From NCBI GenBank assembly GCA_016464795.1, contig JAEKNN010000018.1, positions 1 to 42,099 of the forward strand: a stretch of 42,099 bases of DNA, read 5' to 3'. Positions 1 to 9,144 of this stretch are shown one piece after another. The DNA is from Candidatus Amunia macphersoniae. GTDB taxonomy: Bacteria; Chloroflexota; Dormibacteria; Aeolococcales; Aeolococcaceae. The notes beneath the pieces are model-generated. The model was not told where the DNA came from. It was given only the letters and a program-made list of their open reading frames with translations, and searched no databases. The position numbers and the translations under genes were made by a program. Every line of letters starts with the position of its first letter. Within the stretch, counting starts at the first letter, position 1.

Positions 1-1112
1 TGGATCTGGTTGGTGCCCTCGTAGATCTGGGTGATCTTGGCGTCGCGCATCATCCTTTCCACCGGGTACTCGTTGACGTATCCGTATCCACCGAGAACCT
101 GGACGGCATCTGTGGTGACCCTCATCGCGGTATCGCTGGCAAGGAGCTTGGCCAGCGCCGCGAAGTGGGTCACCTCGGCGGAGTGGTCGTCGATCAGTTG
201 CGATGCGTGGTAGACCACTGCGCGTGCCGCCGCCGTCTGCGTCTCCATGTCGGCGATCATGAACTGGATCGCCTGGAACTCCGCGATCGCTTTGCCGAAC
301 TGTCGGCGCTCCTTGGCGTAACCCACCGCGTAGTCGAGCGCACCCTGAGCGATTCCCAGTGCCTGCGCGGCCACTCCCGGCCGCGATCGGTCGAGCACCC
401 GCATGGCCAACCCGAAGCCGTTGCCTTCAGCGCCCAGACGGTTGGCCGCCGGGACCACGACCTCGTCGAAGTGGAGCTCGGCGGTGTTGCTGCCGCGGAT
501 TCCCAGCTTGCCGTGGATCTCGGTGGCGGTGAGCCCGCTCAGCTCGCGAGCATTCTCGAGCACGAATGCGCTGACCCCTCGCGCTCCCGCGGCGGGGTCG
601 GTCTTGGCGAACACGACGATGGTGTCGGCGACGCTCCCGTCGGTGATCCAGATCTTGCTGCCGGTGATCACATAGTCGTCGCCCTGCCTGGTGGCGCGCG
701 TCTGCATCCCGCCGGGGTCGCTGCCCGCACCTGGCTCGCTGAGCGCATAGGCAGCGAGCTTGCGGCCGCTGGCCAGGTCGGGCAGGAGACGCTGCTTCTG
801 GTCGTCAGTGCCGCCGAGCATGATCGGGTAGCCACCCAGCGCCTGCACAGCCAAGATCAGCGCGCTGCTCGCACAGGCCTTGGCGACCTCTTCGATGGCC
901 ACGTTGAGGGTGAGCGCGCTGCCTGACAGACCACCGTATTCCGAGGGAAATGGGAGCGCGAAGAGATCGTGCGAGCGGAACAGCTCGACCACATCCCAGG
1001 GGAACGCGCCGGTGGCGTCGATCTCCCGGGCGCGCGGCGCGATCCGATCGCGCGCCAACTCGCGAACCGACCGGCGGACCAGAAGTTGCTCCTGGTTGAG
1101 ACGAACGTCCAC
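1..1112 (-). CDS. Acyl-CoA dehydrogenase (C-terminus cut by window edge)
   Basis: FAD-dependent acyl-CoA dehydrogenase that oxidises an acyl-CoA to the 2-enoyl-CoA and passes electrons to ETF. About 370 residues are visible and the last ~10-15 lie beyond position 1. Family landmarks seen: LSEPGAGSD and GSKIWITDG (FAD/substrate region), ERRQFGKAIAEFQ (FAD-contacting Arg/Phe), QVLGGYGY, and YEGTNQI, whose Glu is the expected catalytic base. I chose the GTG at 1112 because GGAG lies 7 nt upstream and the protein then begins at the usual family N-terminus. It is the last visible gene of a minus-strand run starting at sucC, 110 bp after the preceding dehydrogenase. The acyl chain it prefers cannot be told from sequence; short or branched chains fit the context. 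Confidence 0.93.
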   Translation of the reverse strand, partial: MDVRLNQEQLLVRRSVRELARDRIAPRAREIDATGAFPWDVVELFRSHDLFALPFPSEYGGLSGSALTLNVAIEEVAKACASSALILAVQALGGYPIMLGGTDDQKQRLLPDLASGRKLAAYALSEPGAGSDPGGMQTRATRQGDDYVITGSKIWITDGSVADTIVVFAKTDPAAGARGVSAFVLENARELSGLTATEIHGKLGIRGSNTAELHFDEVVVPAANRLGAEGNGFGLAMRVLDRSRPGVAAQALGIAQGALDYAVGYAKERRQFGKAIAEFQAIQFMIADMETQTAAARAVVYHASQLIDDHSAEVTHFAALAKLLASDTAMRVTTDAVQVLGGYGYVNEYPVERMMRDAKITQIYEGTNQI

Positions 1113-1222
1113 GTCAGTGCTCCAGTGCTGTCGCCGGGTGGGGCGACATCGATTCGGCCGATTATGCTCGGCGACGTCGCTCGCCAGTCCCCGCCGACCA
1201 AGGGCGCCGGGGAGCACCGCCG

Positions 1223-2344
1223 TCAGTCGAGCAGGAGAGCTCGGGCGATGACCAGTCGCTGCACCTGGTTGGTTCCCTCGTAGATCTGGGATGCCTTGGC
1301 GTCGCGCATGCGCGTGGCCACCGGGTGGTCTCGCCCAGCCGAATCGGGCGCGCACAGCTCCACGGCGGCGTGGGCCGCCGCCACGCACGTGTCGGTGGCG
1401 TACAGCTTGGCGATCGCCGCCTCGCGCGTGAGGGGCATCCCCGCGTCGGCGAGCTGCGCTGCCTGCCTGGTGAGCAGCCGGGAGGCGACCACCCGCGAAT
1501 GGATGTCTGCCAGCAGCGTCTCGTCGGTCCGGCCGTCCAGCCCCGCGCGGTGGCTGACGACATCGTCGACACAGCCCTGGGCGATGCCGACGGCCTGGGC
1601 GCTGATGCCCACCCGTCCGCTGTCCAGAGCCGCCATCGCCACCCTGAAGCCCATCCCCTCCTCACCCAGCCGGTTGGAGGCGCCGACCGGCACCCCGTCG
1701 AGGATCAACTCGCCAGTCCACGACCCTGCCAGGCCCATCTTGTGAAGCGGCTCGCCGGCCTGCAGACCCGGGCTGTCCGCGTCGACGATGAACGCCGTGA
1801 TGCCGCGGGTGCCCGGGCCGGTGCGGGCCATCACCAGGTACACCCCCGCCGCGCCGCAGTTGGTGATGAATGCCTTGCTGCCGGTGAGGCGGTACCCATC
1901 GCCGTCGCGGTCGGCACGCGTCGCCAGGGCAGCGGCATCGCTGCCACTGCCGGCCTCCGTCAGCGCGAAGGCGCCAGTCCATTCACCCGACGCCAGCCGG
2001 GGCAGGGTGCGTCGGAGCTGTTCGTCGGTGCCGAAGAGCAGCAGCGGCTCACTGCCGACGCTGAGATGAACGTCGAGGATCACCGCGCTGCTGGCACAGA
2101 CTCGCGCCACGGCCTCGATGAACCCGGCAAATTCCAGGTGCGTCGCGCCGGCCCCTCCATGCGTCCGCGGGATCAGCAGGCCGGCAAGCCCCCACTCGGC
2201 CGCCTCTCGGACGACCTCGTCCGGGCGTGGTCCTCGGCCCGCGGCCATCGCGGTGGCAGCGGGCCGGATGACCTGGTCGACGTACGCGGCGATGGTGTCG
2301 TCGAGGCGCACCGAAGCCTGCGCCGGCGGGGCCTCAGCCGACAC
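1223..2344 (-). CDS. Divergent acyl-CoA dehydrogenase family protein
   Basis: Acyl-CoA dehydrogenase fold, 373 residues from the GTG at 2344, which overlaps the thiolase stop by 11 bases and suggests translational coupling. Seen: LTEAGSGSDAAAL, GSKAFITNCG and the catalytic-base motif YEGTNQVQR near the C-terminus. Two family signatures present in its neighbours are missing. The RxQFGxxIxxFQ segment is replaced by a sequence around HRAGLDGRTDETLL, and the QxxGGxGY segment reads ELCAPDSAGRDHPV. Both normally help bind FAD at the subunit interface. It may be an enzyme with unusual flavin contacts, a partner subunit for the adjacent dehydrogenase, or inactive. Family assignment is secure; function is not. 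Confidence 0.88.
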   Translation of the reverse strand: MSAEAPPAQASVRLDDTIAAYVDQVIRPAATAMAAGRGPRPDEVVREAAEWGLAGLLIPRTHGGAGATHLEFAGFIEAVARVCASSAVILDVHLSVGSEPLLLFGTDEQLRRTLPRLASGEWTGAFALTEAGSGSDAAALATRADRDGDGYRLTGSKAFITNCGAAGVYLVMARTGPGTRGITAFIVDADSPGLQAGEPLHKMGLAGSWTGELILDGVPVGASNRLGEEGMGFRVAMAALDSGRVGISAQAVGIAQGCVDDVVSHRAGLDGRTDETLLADIHSRVVASRLLTRQAAQLADAGMPLTREAAIAKLYATDTCVAAAHAAVELCAPDSAGRDHPVATRMRDAKASQIYEGTNQVQRLVIARALLLD

Positions 2345-3506
2345 GGACCAGTGTCGCCTCGCCCTGCGCCATTCCGCTGCAGATCCCGGCCGCGCCGTAG
2401 CCGCCACCGCGACGCCGGAGCTCGTACAGCAGGGTCATGAGGATGCGCGCTCCGCTGGCGCCGATGGGATGACCGACGGCGATCGCCCCACCGTTGACGT
2501 TAACCCGCTCCGGGTCGACCTCGAGCATGCGGGTGCTGGTGATCGCCACCGCCGCAAACGCCTCGTTGATCTCGATGACGTCGAGCCGGCCGGCGTCCAC
2601 CTCGCCGCGGGTGCGGGCCAACGCCTTGTCGACAGCAATGGCCGGAACCGTCGCCAGGTAGGGGTGATCCGCCGCTGACTCGGCATAGGTGACCCACGTG
2701 CCCAGAGGAGCCAGGCCCGCGGCGCGAGCGCGTTCGCCGCTCATCAGCAGCACCGCGCTGGCGCCGTCGTTGATTCCCGGGGCGTTGCCGGCGGTGACCG
2801 TGCTGCCCTCGCCGAACGCAGCCGGGAGAGCGGTGAGCTTCTCCAGCGACGTCTCCGGCCGCGGTTGCTCGTCACGCACCACAGCGCCTGCCTTCACCTC
2901 CACCGGCACGATCTCCTCGGCGAAGCGACCCGAGGCCAGCGCGGCGGCATAGCGCTGCTGGGATCGCAGAGCCCACTCGTCCTGCTGCTCGCGGCTCACT
3001 CCCAGCTCGGCCGCGACCTCGCTGCCGTGCACGCCCATGAGCAGCCCGTCAGCGGGGCAGCAGAGGCCGTCGCGGTAGATGCTGTCGACAGTGGTGCGGT
3101 CTCCCAAGCGGGCACCGAAGCGCTCGTGCTCGAGCAGGTACGGGGCCAGTGACATCGACTCCATGCCACCGGCCACGACCACCTCGGCCTCCCCCGAGGA
3201 GATCAGCAGAGCCCCGAGGTTCACCGCCTTCAGCGCGCTGGCACAGACCTTGTTGACTGTGAACGACGGGACGCTCGGGGGCAGCCCCGCCTTGAGGCCG
3301 GCCTGTCGGGACGGGACCTGTCCCTGGCCGCCGGCGAGGACGGTGCCCATGATCAGCTGGTCGACGTCGTTGCCATCGGTCCCGGTGCGATCGAGAACCT
3401 CGCGAATGACGCGGGCGCCGAGGTCGATCGCCGGGACACCGGAGAGACCGCCGCCGAGCTTGCCGAAGGGGGTTCGAGCGGCGGAGACGATGACCACGTC
3501 ATTCAC
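2334..3506 (-). CDS. Acetyl-CoA acetyltransferase (thiolase)
   Basis: Thiolase of 390 residues, the normal length, catalysing CoA-dependent cleavage of 3-ketoacyl-CoA to acetyl-CoA (or the reverse condensation). Seen: N-terminal SAARTPFGK, nucleophile Cys88 in NKVCASALKAV, GGMESMS, NEAFAAV, and GHPIGASGARI with the catalytic His. The C-terminal Cys motif reads ICSGMAQGEA instead of the textbook CxGGGxG, but the Cys is kept. The GTG at 3506 (VNDVVIVSAART) is the start because it gives the exact family N-terminus; the open frame upstream is unrelated sequence. It lies 41 bp downstream of an acyl-CoA dehydrogenase and overlaps the next one by 11 bases, so it sits inside a beta-oxidation-type operon. 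Biosynthetic versus degradative use cannot be decided, but the neighbours favour degradation. Confidence 0.95.
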   Translation of the reverse strand: MNDVVIVSAARTPFGKLGGGLSGVPAIDLGARVIREVLDRTGTDGNDVDQLIMGTVLAGGQGQVPSRQAGLKAGLPPSVPSFTVNKVCASALKAVNLGALLISSGEAEVVVAGGMESMSLAPYLLEHERFGARLGDRTTVDSIYRDGLCCPADGLLMGVHGSEVAAELGVSREQQDEWALRSQQRYAAALASGRFAEEIVPVEVKAGAVVRDEQPRPETSLEKLTALPAAFGEGSTVTAGNAPGINDGASAVLLMSGERARAAGLAPLGTWVTYAESAADHPYLATVPAIAVDKALARTRGEVDAGRLDVIEINEAFAAVAITSTRMLEVDPERVNVNGGAIAVGHPIGASGARILMTLLYELRRRGGGYGAAGICSGMAQGEATLVRVG

Positions 3507-3547
3507 GCGTTCGATGCTACCCCGCAGTTGCCGAACTCCGTCCCAGC

Positions 3548-4708
3548 TCAGAGGGGAAGCACGTCCGCGAGCAGGTGGCGGGCGATGAGGATCCTCTGGA
3601 CCTCGCTGGTGCCCTCGCCGATCTCGTTGACCTTGACGTCCCGGTAGTACCTGGCCACTGCCGACTCCTCCATGAAGCCGTAGCCGCCGTGGATCTGGAC
3701 AGCCTGGTTGGCGCACGCGGTGGCCACCTCGGAGGCGTGCAGCTTGGCCATCGAGGCGTACGGCGCGGCGCTCCTGCCCGCGTCGACCGCGGCAGCGGCC
3801 CGCCAGGTCATCAGGCGCGACAGCTCGATCTGCGTGGCCATGTCGGCCAGCTTGAACTGGGTGGCCTGGAAATGAGCGATCGGCTGGCCGAACTGGTGCC
3901 GCTGCGCGCTGTAGGACAGGGAGGCGTCCAGGCACGCTTGGGCAACGCCCACGGAGAGCGCCGCGATCGCCACCCGGCCGCCTTCGAGGATCGTGAGGAA
4001 CTGGCGGTAGCCACCCCCCTCGGTGCCGATCAGGTTTGCCTGCGGGACGCGGCAGTCATCGAAGAGCAGCTCACGCGTGTCACTGGCGTGCCAGCCGAGC
4101 TTGCGGTACTTCGGGGCCTGCGCGTAGCCAGGGGTGCCCCGCTCCACGGCGATCGCGCTGATCTGTCGGCGCCCACCCTCCTCACCGGTCACCGCGGTCA
4201 CGGTCACGCCGGCGCTGATCTCCGTGCCCGCGTTGGTGATGAAGATCTTCCGTCCGCTGATCACCCAGTCGCCGTCGCGACGCTCCGCTCGGGTCTGGGT
4301 GCCCCCCGCGTCCGACCCCGCCTCCGGCTCGGTGAGACCGAAGGCCCAGAGCCTCTCCCCGGAGAGGAGCTGTGGCAGCCACCGCTGCTGCTGCTCGGCA
4401 GTGCCGAAGCTGACGATCGGAGCGATCCCCAGCGACACGGCAGCCTCCAAGGTGATCGCCACCGAGGCGTCAGCCCGGGCGATCTCCTCGAGCGCCAGGC
4501 AGTACGAGAGAAAGTCCCCCCCGGCACCGCCGACGCTCTCGGCAAACGGCAGCGCGAACAGCCCCAGCCGAGCCATCCCCTCGACCAGCTCATAGGGAAA
4601 CTCCCCGGACTCGTCGTAGCCAGCCGCCCGCGGCGCGATCTCGCCCTGGGCAAATTCGCGCACGGTGTCGCGAATCGCACGCTGCTCGTCGCTGAGCTCA
4701 AAATCCAC
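3548..4708 (-). CDS. Acyl-CoA dehydrogenase
   Basis: Complete 386-residue acyl-CoA dehydrogenase with all landmarks: [14 protein letters not shown] start, [43 protein letters not shown] and the catalytic Glu in [10 protein letters not shown]. It would oxidise an acyl-CoA using FAD and ETF. The gene follows sucD by 40 bp and precedes the thiolase by 41 bp on the minus strand. The [17 protein letters not shown] ending resembles butyryl-, isovaleryl- and 2-methylacyl-CoA dehydrogenases, so a short or branched-chain substrate is my best guess. A role in amino-acid-derived acyl-CoA breakdown would fit the propionate genes at 12.9-16.6 kb. Substrate assignment is inference. Confidence 0.95.
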   Translation of the reverse strand: MDFELSDEQRAIRDTVREFAQGEIAPRAAGYDESGEFPYELVEGMARLGLFALPFAESVGGAGGDFLSYCLALEEIARADASVAITLEAAVSLGIAPIVSFGTAEQQQRWLPQLLSGERLWAFGLTEPEAGSDAGGTQTRAERRDGDWVISGRKIFITNAGTEISAGVTVTAVTGEEGGRRQISAIAVERGTPGYAQAPKYRKLGWHASDTRELLFDDCRVPQANLIGTEGGGYRQFLTILEGGRVAIAALSVGVAQACLDASLSYSAQRHQFGQPIAHFQATQFKLADMATQIELSRLMTWRAAAAVDAGRSAAPYASMAKLHASEVATACANQAVQIHGGYGFMEESAVARYYRDVKVNEIGEGTSEVQRILIARHLLADVLPL

Positions 4709-4748
4709 GCGGCAACGGTAGCGCCCCCGCCCCGCAACGCGTCGTCGC

Positions 4749-5633
4749 CTACAGGGCGCGCGCCCCGAGCCGCTCCCCCACGAGCCGTACCACCTCCTCG
4801 ATGGTGTCGGCGATGTCAGCTCCCGCCGCGGTCAGCGCGTCGATCTTGCTCTGCGCAGTCCCCGAGTTCCCGCTGATGATCGCCCCGGCATGGCCCATGC
4901 GCTTCCCCGGCGGTGCGGTTCGCCCGCTGATGAAGGCGACCACCGGCTTGTCGAAACCGGACGAGCGGATGAACTCCGCGCCCGTCTCCTCGTCGGCACC
5001 GCCGATCTCGCCGATCATCACCACCGCACGTGTCTGCGAGTCGGCGGCGAAGAGCGCCAGCACGTCGCTGAAGGTGAGGCCGAGCACGGGATCACCACCG
5101 ATGCCGACAGAGGTGGTCTGGCCCATCCCGGCCTGGCCCAGCCCCTGGATGACCTCGTAGGTCAGCGTGCCACTGCGGCCCACGATGCCGACCGGGCCCG
5201 GAATGTTGATGTGGTTGGGGATGATGCCCACCTTGCACTGACCGGGGGTCACCAGGCCGGGGCAGTTGGGCCCGAGCAGCAGTGTCCGGGCGCGTTCGAC
5301 AAAGGCACGGGCGCGGATCATGTCGTGCACCGGGATGCCCTCGGTGATGCACACGGTCAGCGCGATCCCGCAGGCGGCCGATTCCATGATCGCGTCGGCT
5401 GCGAACGGTGGGGGCACGAAGATGCCGCTGACGTCGGCGCCGGTGGCCGTCACAGCCTCGGCGACGGTGTCGAAGATGGGAACGCCGTTGGCGTCCTGTC
5501 CACCCTTTCCCGGCGACACGCCGGCAACCACATTGGTGCCGTGGGCGCGCATCTGCTCGGTGTGGAAGGCGCCCTCCCGCCCGGTGATGCCCTGGACGAG
5601 GACGCGGCTCTTGCTGTCGACGAGCACGCTCAT
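4749..5633 (-). CDS. sucD: Succinyl-CoA synthetase alpha subunit
   Basis: Alpha subunit of succinate-CoA ligase, 294 residues, which carries the phosphohistidine during succinyl-CoA + NDP + Pi = succinate + CoA + NTP. Seen: Rossmann CoA-binding N-terminus with [23 protein letters not shown], and the active-site loop [17 protein letters not shown], with the phosphorylated His at about residue 248. The ATG overlaps the sucC stop in an ATGA, so the two subunits are translationally coupled. It is the second gene of the minus-strand operon that continues into the acyl-CoA dehydrogenases. That placement suggests co-expression with acyl-CoA breakdown, where the propionate branch delivers succinyl-CoA. 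Confidence 0.98.
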   Translation of the reverse strand: MSVLVDSKSRVLVQGITGREGAFHTEQMRAHGTNVVAGVSPGKGGQDANGVPIFDTVAEAVTATGADVSGIFVPPPFAADAIMESAACGIALTVCITEGIPVHDMIRARAFVERARTLLLGPNCPGLVTPGQCKVGIIPNHINIPGPVGIVGRSGTLTYEVIQGLGQAGMGQTTSVGIGGDPVLGLTFSDVLALFAADSQTRAVVMIGEIGGADEETGAEFIRSSGFDKPVVAFISGRTAPPGKRMGHAGAIISGNSGTAQSKIDALTAAGADIADTIEEVVRLVGERLGARAL

Positions 5634-6808
5634 GCGGAATCCCTGGTCAGGGCCACGATCTTCTGGGCCGCCTCGGTGGCGCTGATGGCGGGGGTGATCC
5701 CGGCCTCTTCGAGCAGTGCTCGGCCCTCCTCCTCACGGGTGCCGGTCATGCGAACCACCAACGGCTTGGTGATCCGGAGCTGGTCGCGCGCGGCGATGAC
5801 GCCCGTGGCCACCTCGTCACCACGGGTGATGCCGCCGAAGATGTTGATGAAGACGCCCCGGACCCTGGGGTCGAGCAGGACCATCTCGAGCGAGTTGCGA
5901 ACCTTCTCGGCACTGGCCCCACCGCCGACATCCAGGAAGTCGGCTGGGTCGCCACCATGCTGCTTGACGAGGTCGAGCGTGTTCATGACGAGGCCGGCTC
6001 CATTGCCGATGACCCCGACGTCGCCGTCGAGATGAACGTAGGTGAGGCCGCGCCGCTCGGCCTCCACCTCGAACGGGTCATCCCCGGTGCGCCCGTCATC
6101 ACCGGTGGCATCCTGGGCGAGCTCCAGCGCCAGGGCGCGGTGACGGTAGTGGGCGTTCTCGTCGACCTCGAGCTTGCCGTCGGCGGCGATGAGCTGACCG
6201 TCGGGGGTGAGCACCAGGGGGTTGATCTCGCACGTCATGGCGTCGAGCGAGACTGCCAGGGAGTACAGCTTCTGGGTGAGCGACGCAACCTGGACGGCGA
6301 GCACCTGGGCCCGCAGCTGCGGAGCATGGCGCAGCGCCGCGAAGACCATCTCGCGGACCTCGAAAGCCTGCGGGCCGACAAAGGGATCCGGCCATAGCTT
6401 GGCGATCTTCTCCGGCGCCTCCTCGGCCACCTGCTCGATCTCCATGCCCCCGGCAGCCGAGAAGATGATCGCCATCCGCCGGCGATCGCGATCCAGCGTG
6501 ATGCCGAGGTAGAGCTCGCTGTCGATCTCGAGGCCGGTCTCACACCAGACGCTGCGCACCGGGTAACCGCGGATGTCCATGGCCAGGATGCGCGCAGCCT
6601 CACGCTCAGCGTCGTCCGGCGTCTCCACGACGGCGATTCCGCCAGCCTTGCCGCGACCGCCGATCGGCACCTGGGCCTTGACCGCCACCCGGCCGAGCAC
6701 GCGGGCAGCGGCAGCGGCCTCCGCGGGCGTGCGTGCCAAGCGTCCCGCGGGGACCGGTATCCCGGCAGCCGCGAACTGTTGCTTGGCCTGGTATTCGAGG
6801 AGCTTCAC
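5630..6808 (-). CDS. sucC: Succinyl-CoA synthetase beta subunit (ADP/GDP-forming)
   Basis: Beta subunit of succinate-CoA ligase, 392 residues: ATP-grasp nucleotide-binding domain followed by a CoA-ligase domain. Seen: [20 protein letters not shown] start, [16 protein letters not shown] with metal-binding residues, [22 protein letters not shown] and [13 protein letters not shown]. It pairs with sucD, which starts inside its stop codon. It is the first gene of the operon; 77 bp separate it from the convergent-side end of the aldo/keto reductase gene, also on the minus strand. A TAGACT box at 6846-6851 on the minus strand could be its -10 element, but no good -35 is visible. Nucleotide specificity cannot be read off confidently. 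Confidence 0.98.
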   Translation of the reverse strand: MKLLEYQAKQQFAAAGIPVPAGRLARTPAEAAAAARVLGRVAVKAQVPIGGRGKAGGIAVVETPDDAEREAARILAMDIRGYPVRSVWCETGLEIDSELYLGITLDRDRRRMAIIFSAAGGMEIEQVAEEAPEKIAKLWPDPFVGPQAFEVREMVFAALRHAPQLRAQVLAVQVASLTQKLYSLAVSLDAMTCEINPLVLTPDGQLIAADGKLEVDENAHYRHRALALELAQDATGDDGRTGDDPFEVEAERRGLTYVHLDGDVGVIGNGAGLVMNTLDLVKQHGGDPADFLDVGGGASAEKVRNSLEMVLLDPRVRGVFINIFGGITRGDEVATGVIAARDQLRITKPLVVRMTGTREEEGRALLEEAGITPAISATEAAQKIVALTRDSA

Positions 6809-6839
6809 GAGCGCGCACCCGGATGGATTGAGATCACGG

Positions 6840-6872
6840 CGGGTCAGTCTAGCCCCGCGATCAGTTGACCCG
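6840..6872. repeat. Inverted repeat upstream of sucC
   Basis: CGGGTCA at 6840-6846 and TGACCCG at 6866-6872 form a perfect 7-base inverted repeat with a 19-base gap. It lies between sucC and the end of the aldo/keto reductase gene. It overlaps a possible -10 box for sucC, so it could be an operator, or a weak terminator for the reductase gene. No T-run follows it. Confidence 0.35.
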
Positions 6873-6885
6873 GTGCGCGACCGGA

Positions 6886-7845
6886 TCAGGCGACGGGCTG
6901 TCCGCCGGTGATGCTGTCGAGGTCGGCGAGCTCGGCCTCCGTCGGCGTCCAGTGACCCGCTCGGACGTTGCGCTCCACCTGCTCGGCTGACATGGCGCCC
7001 GCTATCACTGAGACCACCTGCGCCTGTGCGGCGAGGCCGGCGATGGCAACGTCGAGCAGCTCGAGGCCGCGGGCCTGCGCGAAGCGCTCCAGGCCCTCCA
7101 CGACGTCGAAGTTGGCGTCCGTCATTCGCTCCGTCGCTCGCTGCGGGTTGGCCGCGAACTTGGTGCCGGCGGGTGGCTGCTGGCCGCGACGGTACTTTCC
7201 GCTGAGCAGGCCGCTGGCGAGCGGAAAGTAGGGGAGGATCCCCAGGCTCAGCCGGGAGCAGACTGGGGTGACGTCCCTCTCGACCTCCTCACGCTCGAGC
7301 AGGTTGTACTGGTTCTGGGCGGTCGCATAGTGGGCCCAACCCTGCTCTCGGCTGACGGTGTGCGCAGCGTCGATCTGGGCGCCGCTGTAGTTGGAGCAGC
7401 CGATGGCCCTGACCTTGCCCTCGCGCACCAGCTGGTCGAGTGCCTCCAGCGTCTCCTCGAGGGGGATCGAGCGGTCAGGTTGGTGATGTTGGTAGAGGTC
7501 GATGCGATCGGTCTGCAGGCGGCGCAGGCTGTCCTCGACGGCGCGCATGACCCAGCACTTGGAGCCGCCCCCGCTGTCCGCCGGTCCCATCGGCATGCCG
7601 AACTTGGTGGCGATCACCGCTTGGTCGCGGCGGCCTCTGAGAGCGCGACCGATGTACTCCTCGCTGGCGCCCTTGCCATAGGTGTCGGCGGTGTCGAAGA
7701 AGCCAGCCCCCTCGGCCAGGGCGGCGTGCACCACCCGCTCGGTGCCCTGGTAATCCAGTCGTGAACCGAAGTTGTTGCATCCGATCCCGACCACCGGGAC
7801 CTCGATGGCGGAGTCGCCGAGGACCCTCCGTTGCAGCTGGCTCAT
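6886..7845 (-). CDS. Aldo/keto reductase
   Basis: NADPH-dependent oxidoreductase of the aldo/keto reductase superfamily, 319 residues from the ATG at 7845. GGGAGA sits about 8 nt upstream of that ATG. The catalytic tetrad is visible: Asp51 and Tyr56 in DTADTYGKG, Lys81 in IATKFGMP and the His of YQHHQPDRS. IGCSNYSG and the C-terminal NADP-binding segment are also present. The order resembles the YajO/Tas type (AKR11-13), which acts on aldehydes or sugars. It is transcribed divergently from the AI-2E-family gene and ends 77 bp before sucC. Substrate unknown. Confidence 0.93.
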   Translation of the reverse strand: MSQLQRRVLGDSAIEVPVVGIGCNNFGSRLDYQGTERVVHAALAEGAGFFDTADTYGKGASEEYIGRALRGRRDQAVIATKFGMPMGPADSGGGSKCWVMRAVEDSLRRLQTDRIDLYQHHQPDRSIPLEETLEALDQLVREGKVRAIGCSNYSGAQIDAAHTVSREQGWAHYATAQNQYNLLEREEVERDVTPVCSRLSLGILPYFPLASGLLSGKYRRGQQPPAGTKFAANPQRATERMTDANFDVVEGLERFAQARGLELLDVAIAGLAAQAQVVSVIAGAMSAEQVERNVRAGHWTPTEAELADLDSITGGQPVA

Positions 7846-7958
7846 CGGCTTGTCTCCCTGTTGGCAGCGCTGGTGCGTCGCCGTCAATCGAACCACGCCG
7901 GGGTGAGCGGGCGTCGCCTTCGTGATCCGGCAGCGTCGACCGCTGCTACCCTCGACAC

Positions 7959-9140
7959 ATGCCTGAGCCAGCGGCGCCACAGGAGTCCGCCGCGGCCACG
8001 GTGACACCGGTTGTGGTGGTGCGTCCCGCCGTCACGGTGCGCACGCTGGTGGTGTCGGCGCTGGTCGTGATCGGCCTCCTCGGGCTCTTGAACCTCGCCG
8101 CCTCGGTGGTCAGCCTGCTGCTGATCATCCTGGTGGCGATCGTCTTCGCCGAGGGTCTGCGGCCCCTGGTCAACCTGGGAGCCAAGCGAATGCCGCGACC
8201 ACTGGCGATCGCGGCGGTGTATGTCGGACTGCTCACGGTGTTGGCGGTGGTCATCACCCTGCTGGTGCAGCCGATCGTCGACGAGGCCAAATCGCTGGCC
8301 CAAAGCTTTCCGAGCTATCAGTCCCGGATCCAGTCGACGGTTGCGTCGCTGCAGCAATCGCTCAAGCTCGGCGGCAGCGGCAGCCCCAACCTGGGCAGCA
8401 CGCTCGCCGGCGGCCTCGACACCGCCAAGAACGTCCTCCTCGCCATCGGCGGCTACATCGTCAGCACGCTGGTCAACCTGGTGCTGGTCCTGGTGATCGG
8501 CTTCCTCTGGCTGGTCACCGCTGAGCGCCTGAAGAGGTTCGTCGTCGACCTGATGCCCCTTCAGCACCAGGCTCTGGCTGCTGATGTGTTCCGCGAGATG
8601 GGCCTGCGCATGGGCGGGTTCCTGCGCGCCACAGCCATCAACATGCTCGTCGTCGGCGTGCTCACCGGCCTCGCCTGCGCAGTCATCGGTCTGCCCAGCC
8701 CAGTCCTGCTGGGGATCTTCGCCGGCCTCACTGCGGCGATTCCACTGGTGGGGCCATTCCTCGGCATCGTCCCCCCACTGTTGCTCGGACTGACCCTGGG
8801 CCCGGGACACACGATCCTGGTGGTGGCGGTGCTGCTGGTGGTGCAGCTGCTCGACGCCAACCTGGTGGTGCCGTTGGTCATGAACCGGGTGGTTTCCCTG
8901 CCCGCGCTGGCGGTGGTGATGTCCCTGCTCGTCGGGGGTGCCCTGGAGGGTTTGATCGGAGCCCTCCTGGCGGTTCCGGTCGCGTCCGCGCTGCAGGTTG
9001 TGTTCCTGCGCGTCATCGTGCCGTACATCCAGCACACTCAAGGGAGGGATCAACAGGCGTTCGCGCGTGCGTACACCCCGCTGTCCCCCGTGCAGGGGAC
9101 CGGTCCGATTCAGGGTGGCCGACGACACCACCCGCGCTGA
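7959..9140 (+). CDS. AI-2E family transporter (putative permease)
   Basis: Membrane protein of 393 residues from the AI-2E/PurR-regulated permease family (PF01594), which contains the TqsA and YhhT proteins and some Na+/H+ antiporters. Seen: paired hydrophobic helices at roughly residues 28-72, a third at ~82-105, and a soluble segment ~105-160 rich in Ser/Gln. A C-terminal block of 4-5 helices follows, with the family-typical FAGLTAAIPLVGPFLG and QLLDANLVVPLVMNRVV. The transported substrate is unknown, and the family name should not be read as evidence for quorum sensing. It is the first gene of a four-gene plus-strand run, 4 bp before the acyltransferase. A TACCCT hexamer at 7947-7952, six bases before the ATG, may be a -10 for a leaderless transcript (weak). 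Confidence 0.92.
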   Translation: MPEPAAPQESAAATVTPVVVVRPAVTVRTLVVSALVVIGLLGLLNLAASVVSLLLIILVAIVFAEGLRPLVNLGAKRMPRPLAIAAVYVGLLTVLAVVITLLVQPIVDEAKSLAQSFPSYQSRIQSTVASLQQSLKLGGSGSPNLGSTLAGGLDTAKNVLLAIGGYIVSTLVNLVLVLVIGFLWLVTAERLKRFVVDLMPLQHQALAADVFREMGLRMGGFLRATAINMLVVGVLTGLACAVIGLPSPVLLGIFAGLTAAIPLVGPFLGIVPPLLLGLTLGPGHTILVVAVLLVVQLLDANLVVPLVMNRVVSLPALAVVMSLLVGGALEGLIGALLAVPVASALQVVFLRVIVPYIQHTQGRDQQAFARAYTPLSPVQGTGPIQGGRRHHPR

Positions 9141-9144
9141 TGCC

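Noticed and set aside
3507..3935. Thiolase start further upstream
   Set aside because: The extension is the dehydrogenase gene read in another frame. The thiolase N-terminus VNDVVIVSAART begins at 3506.
7959..9140. Quorum-sensing (AI-2) export role for the AI-2E-family gene
   Set aside because: The family name is historical and many members transport ions or unknown substrates. No luxS or lsr-like gene is nearby.
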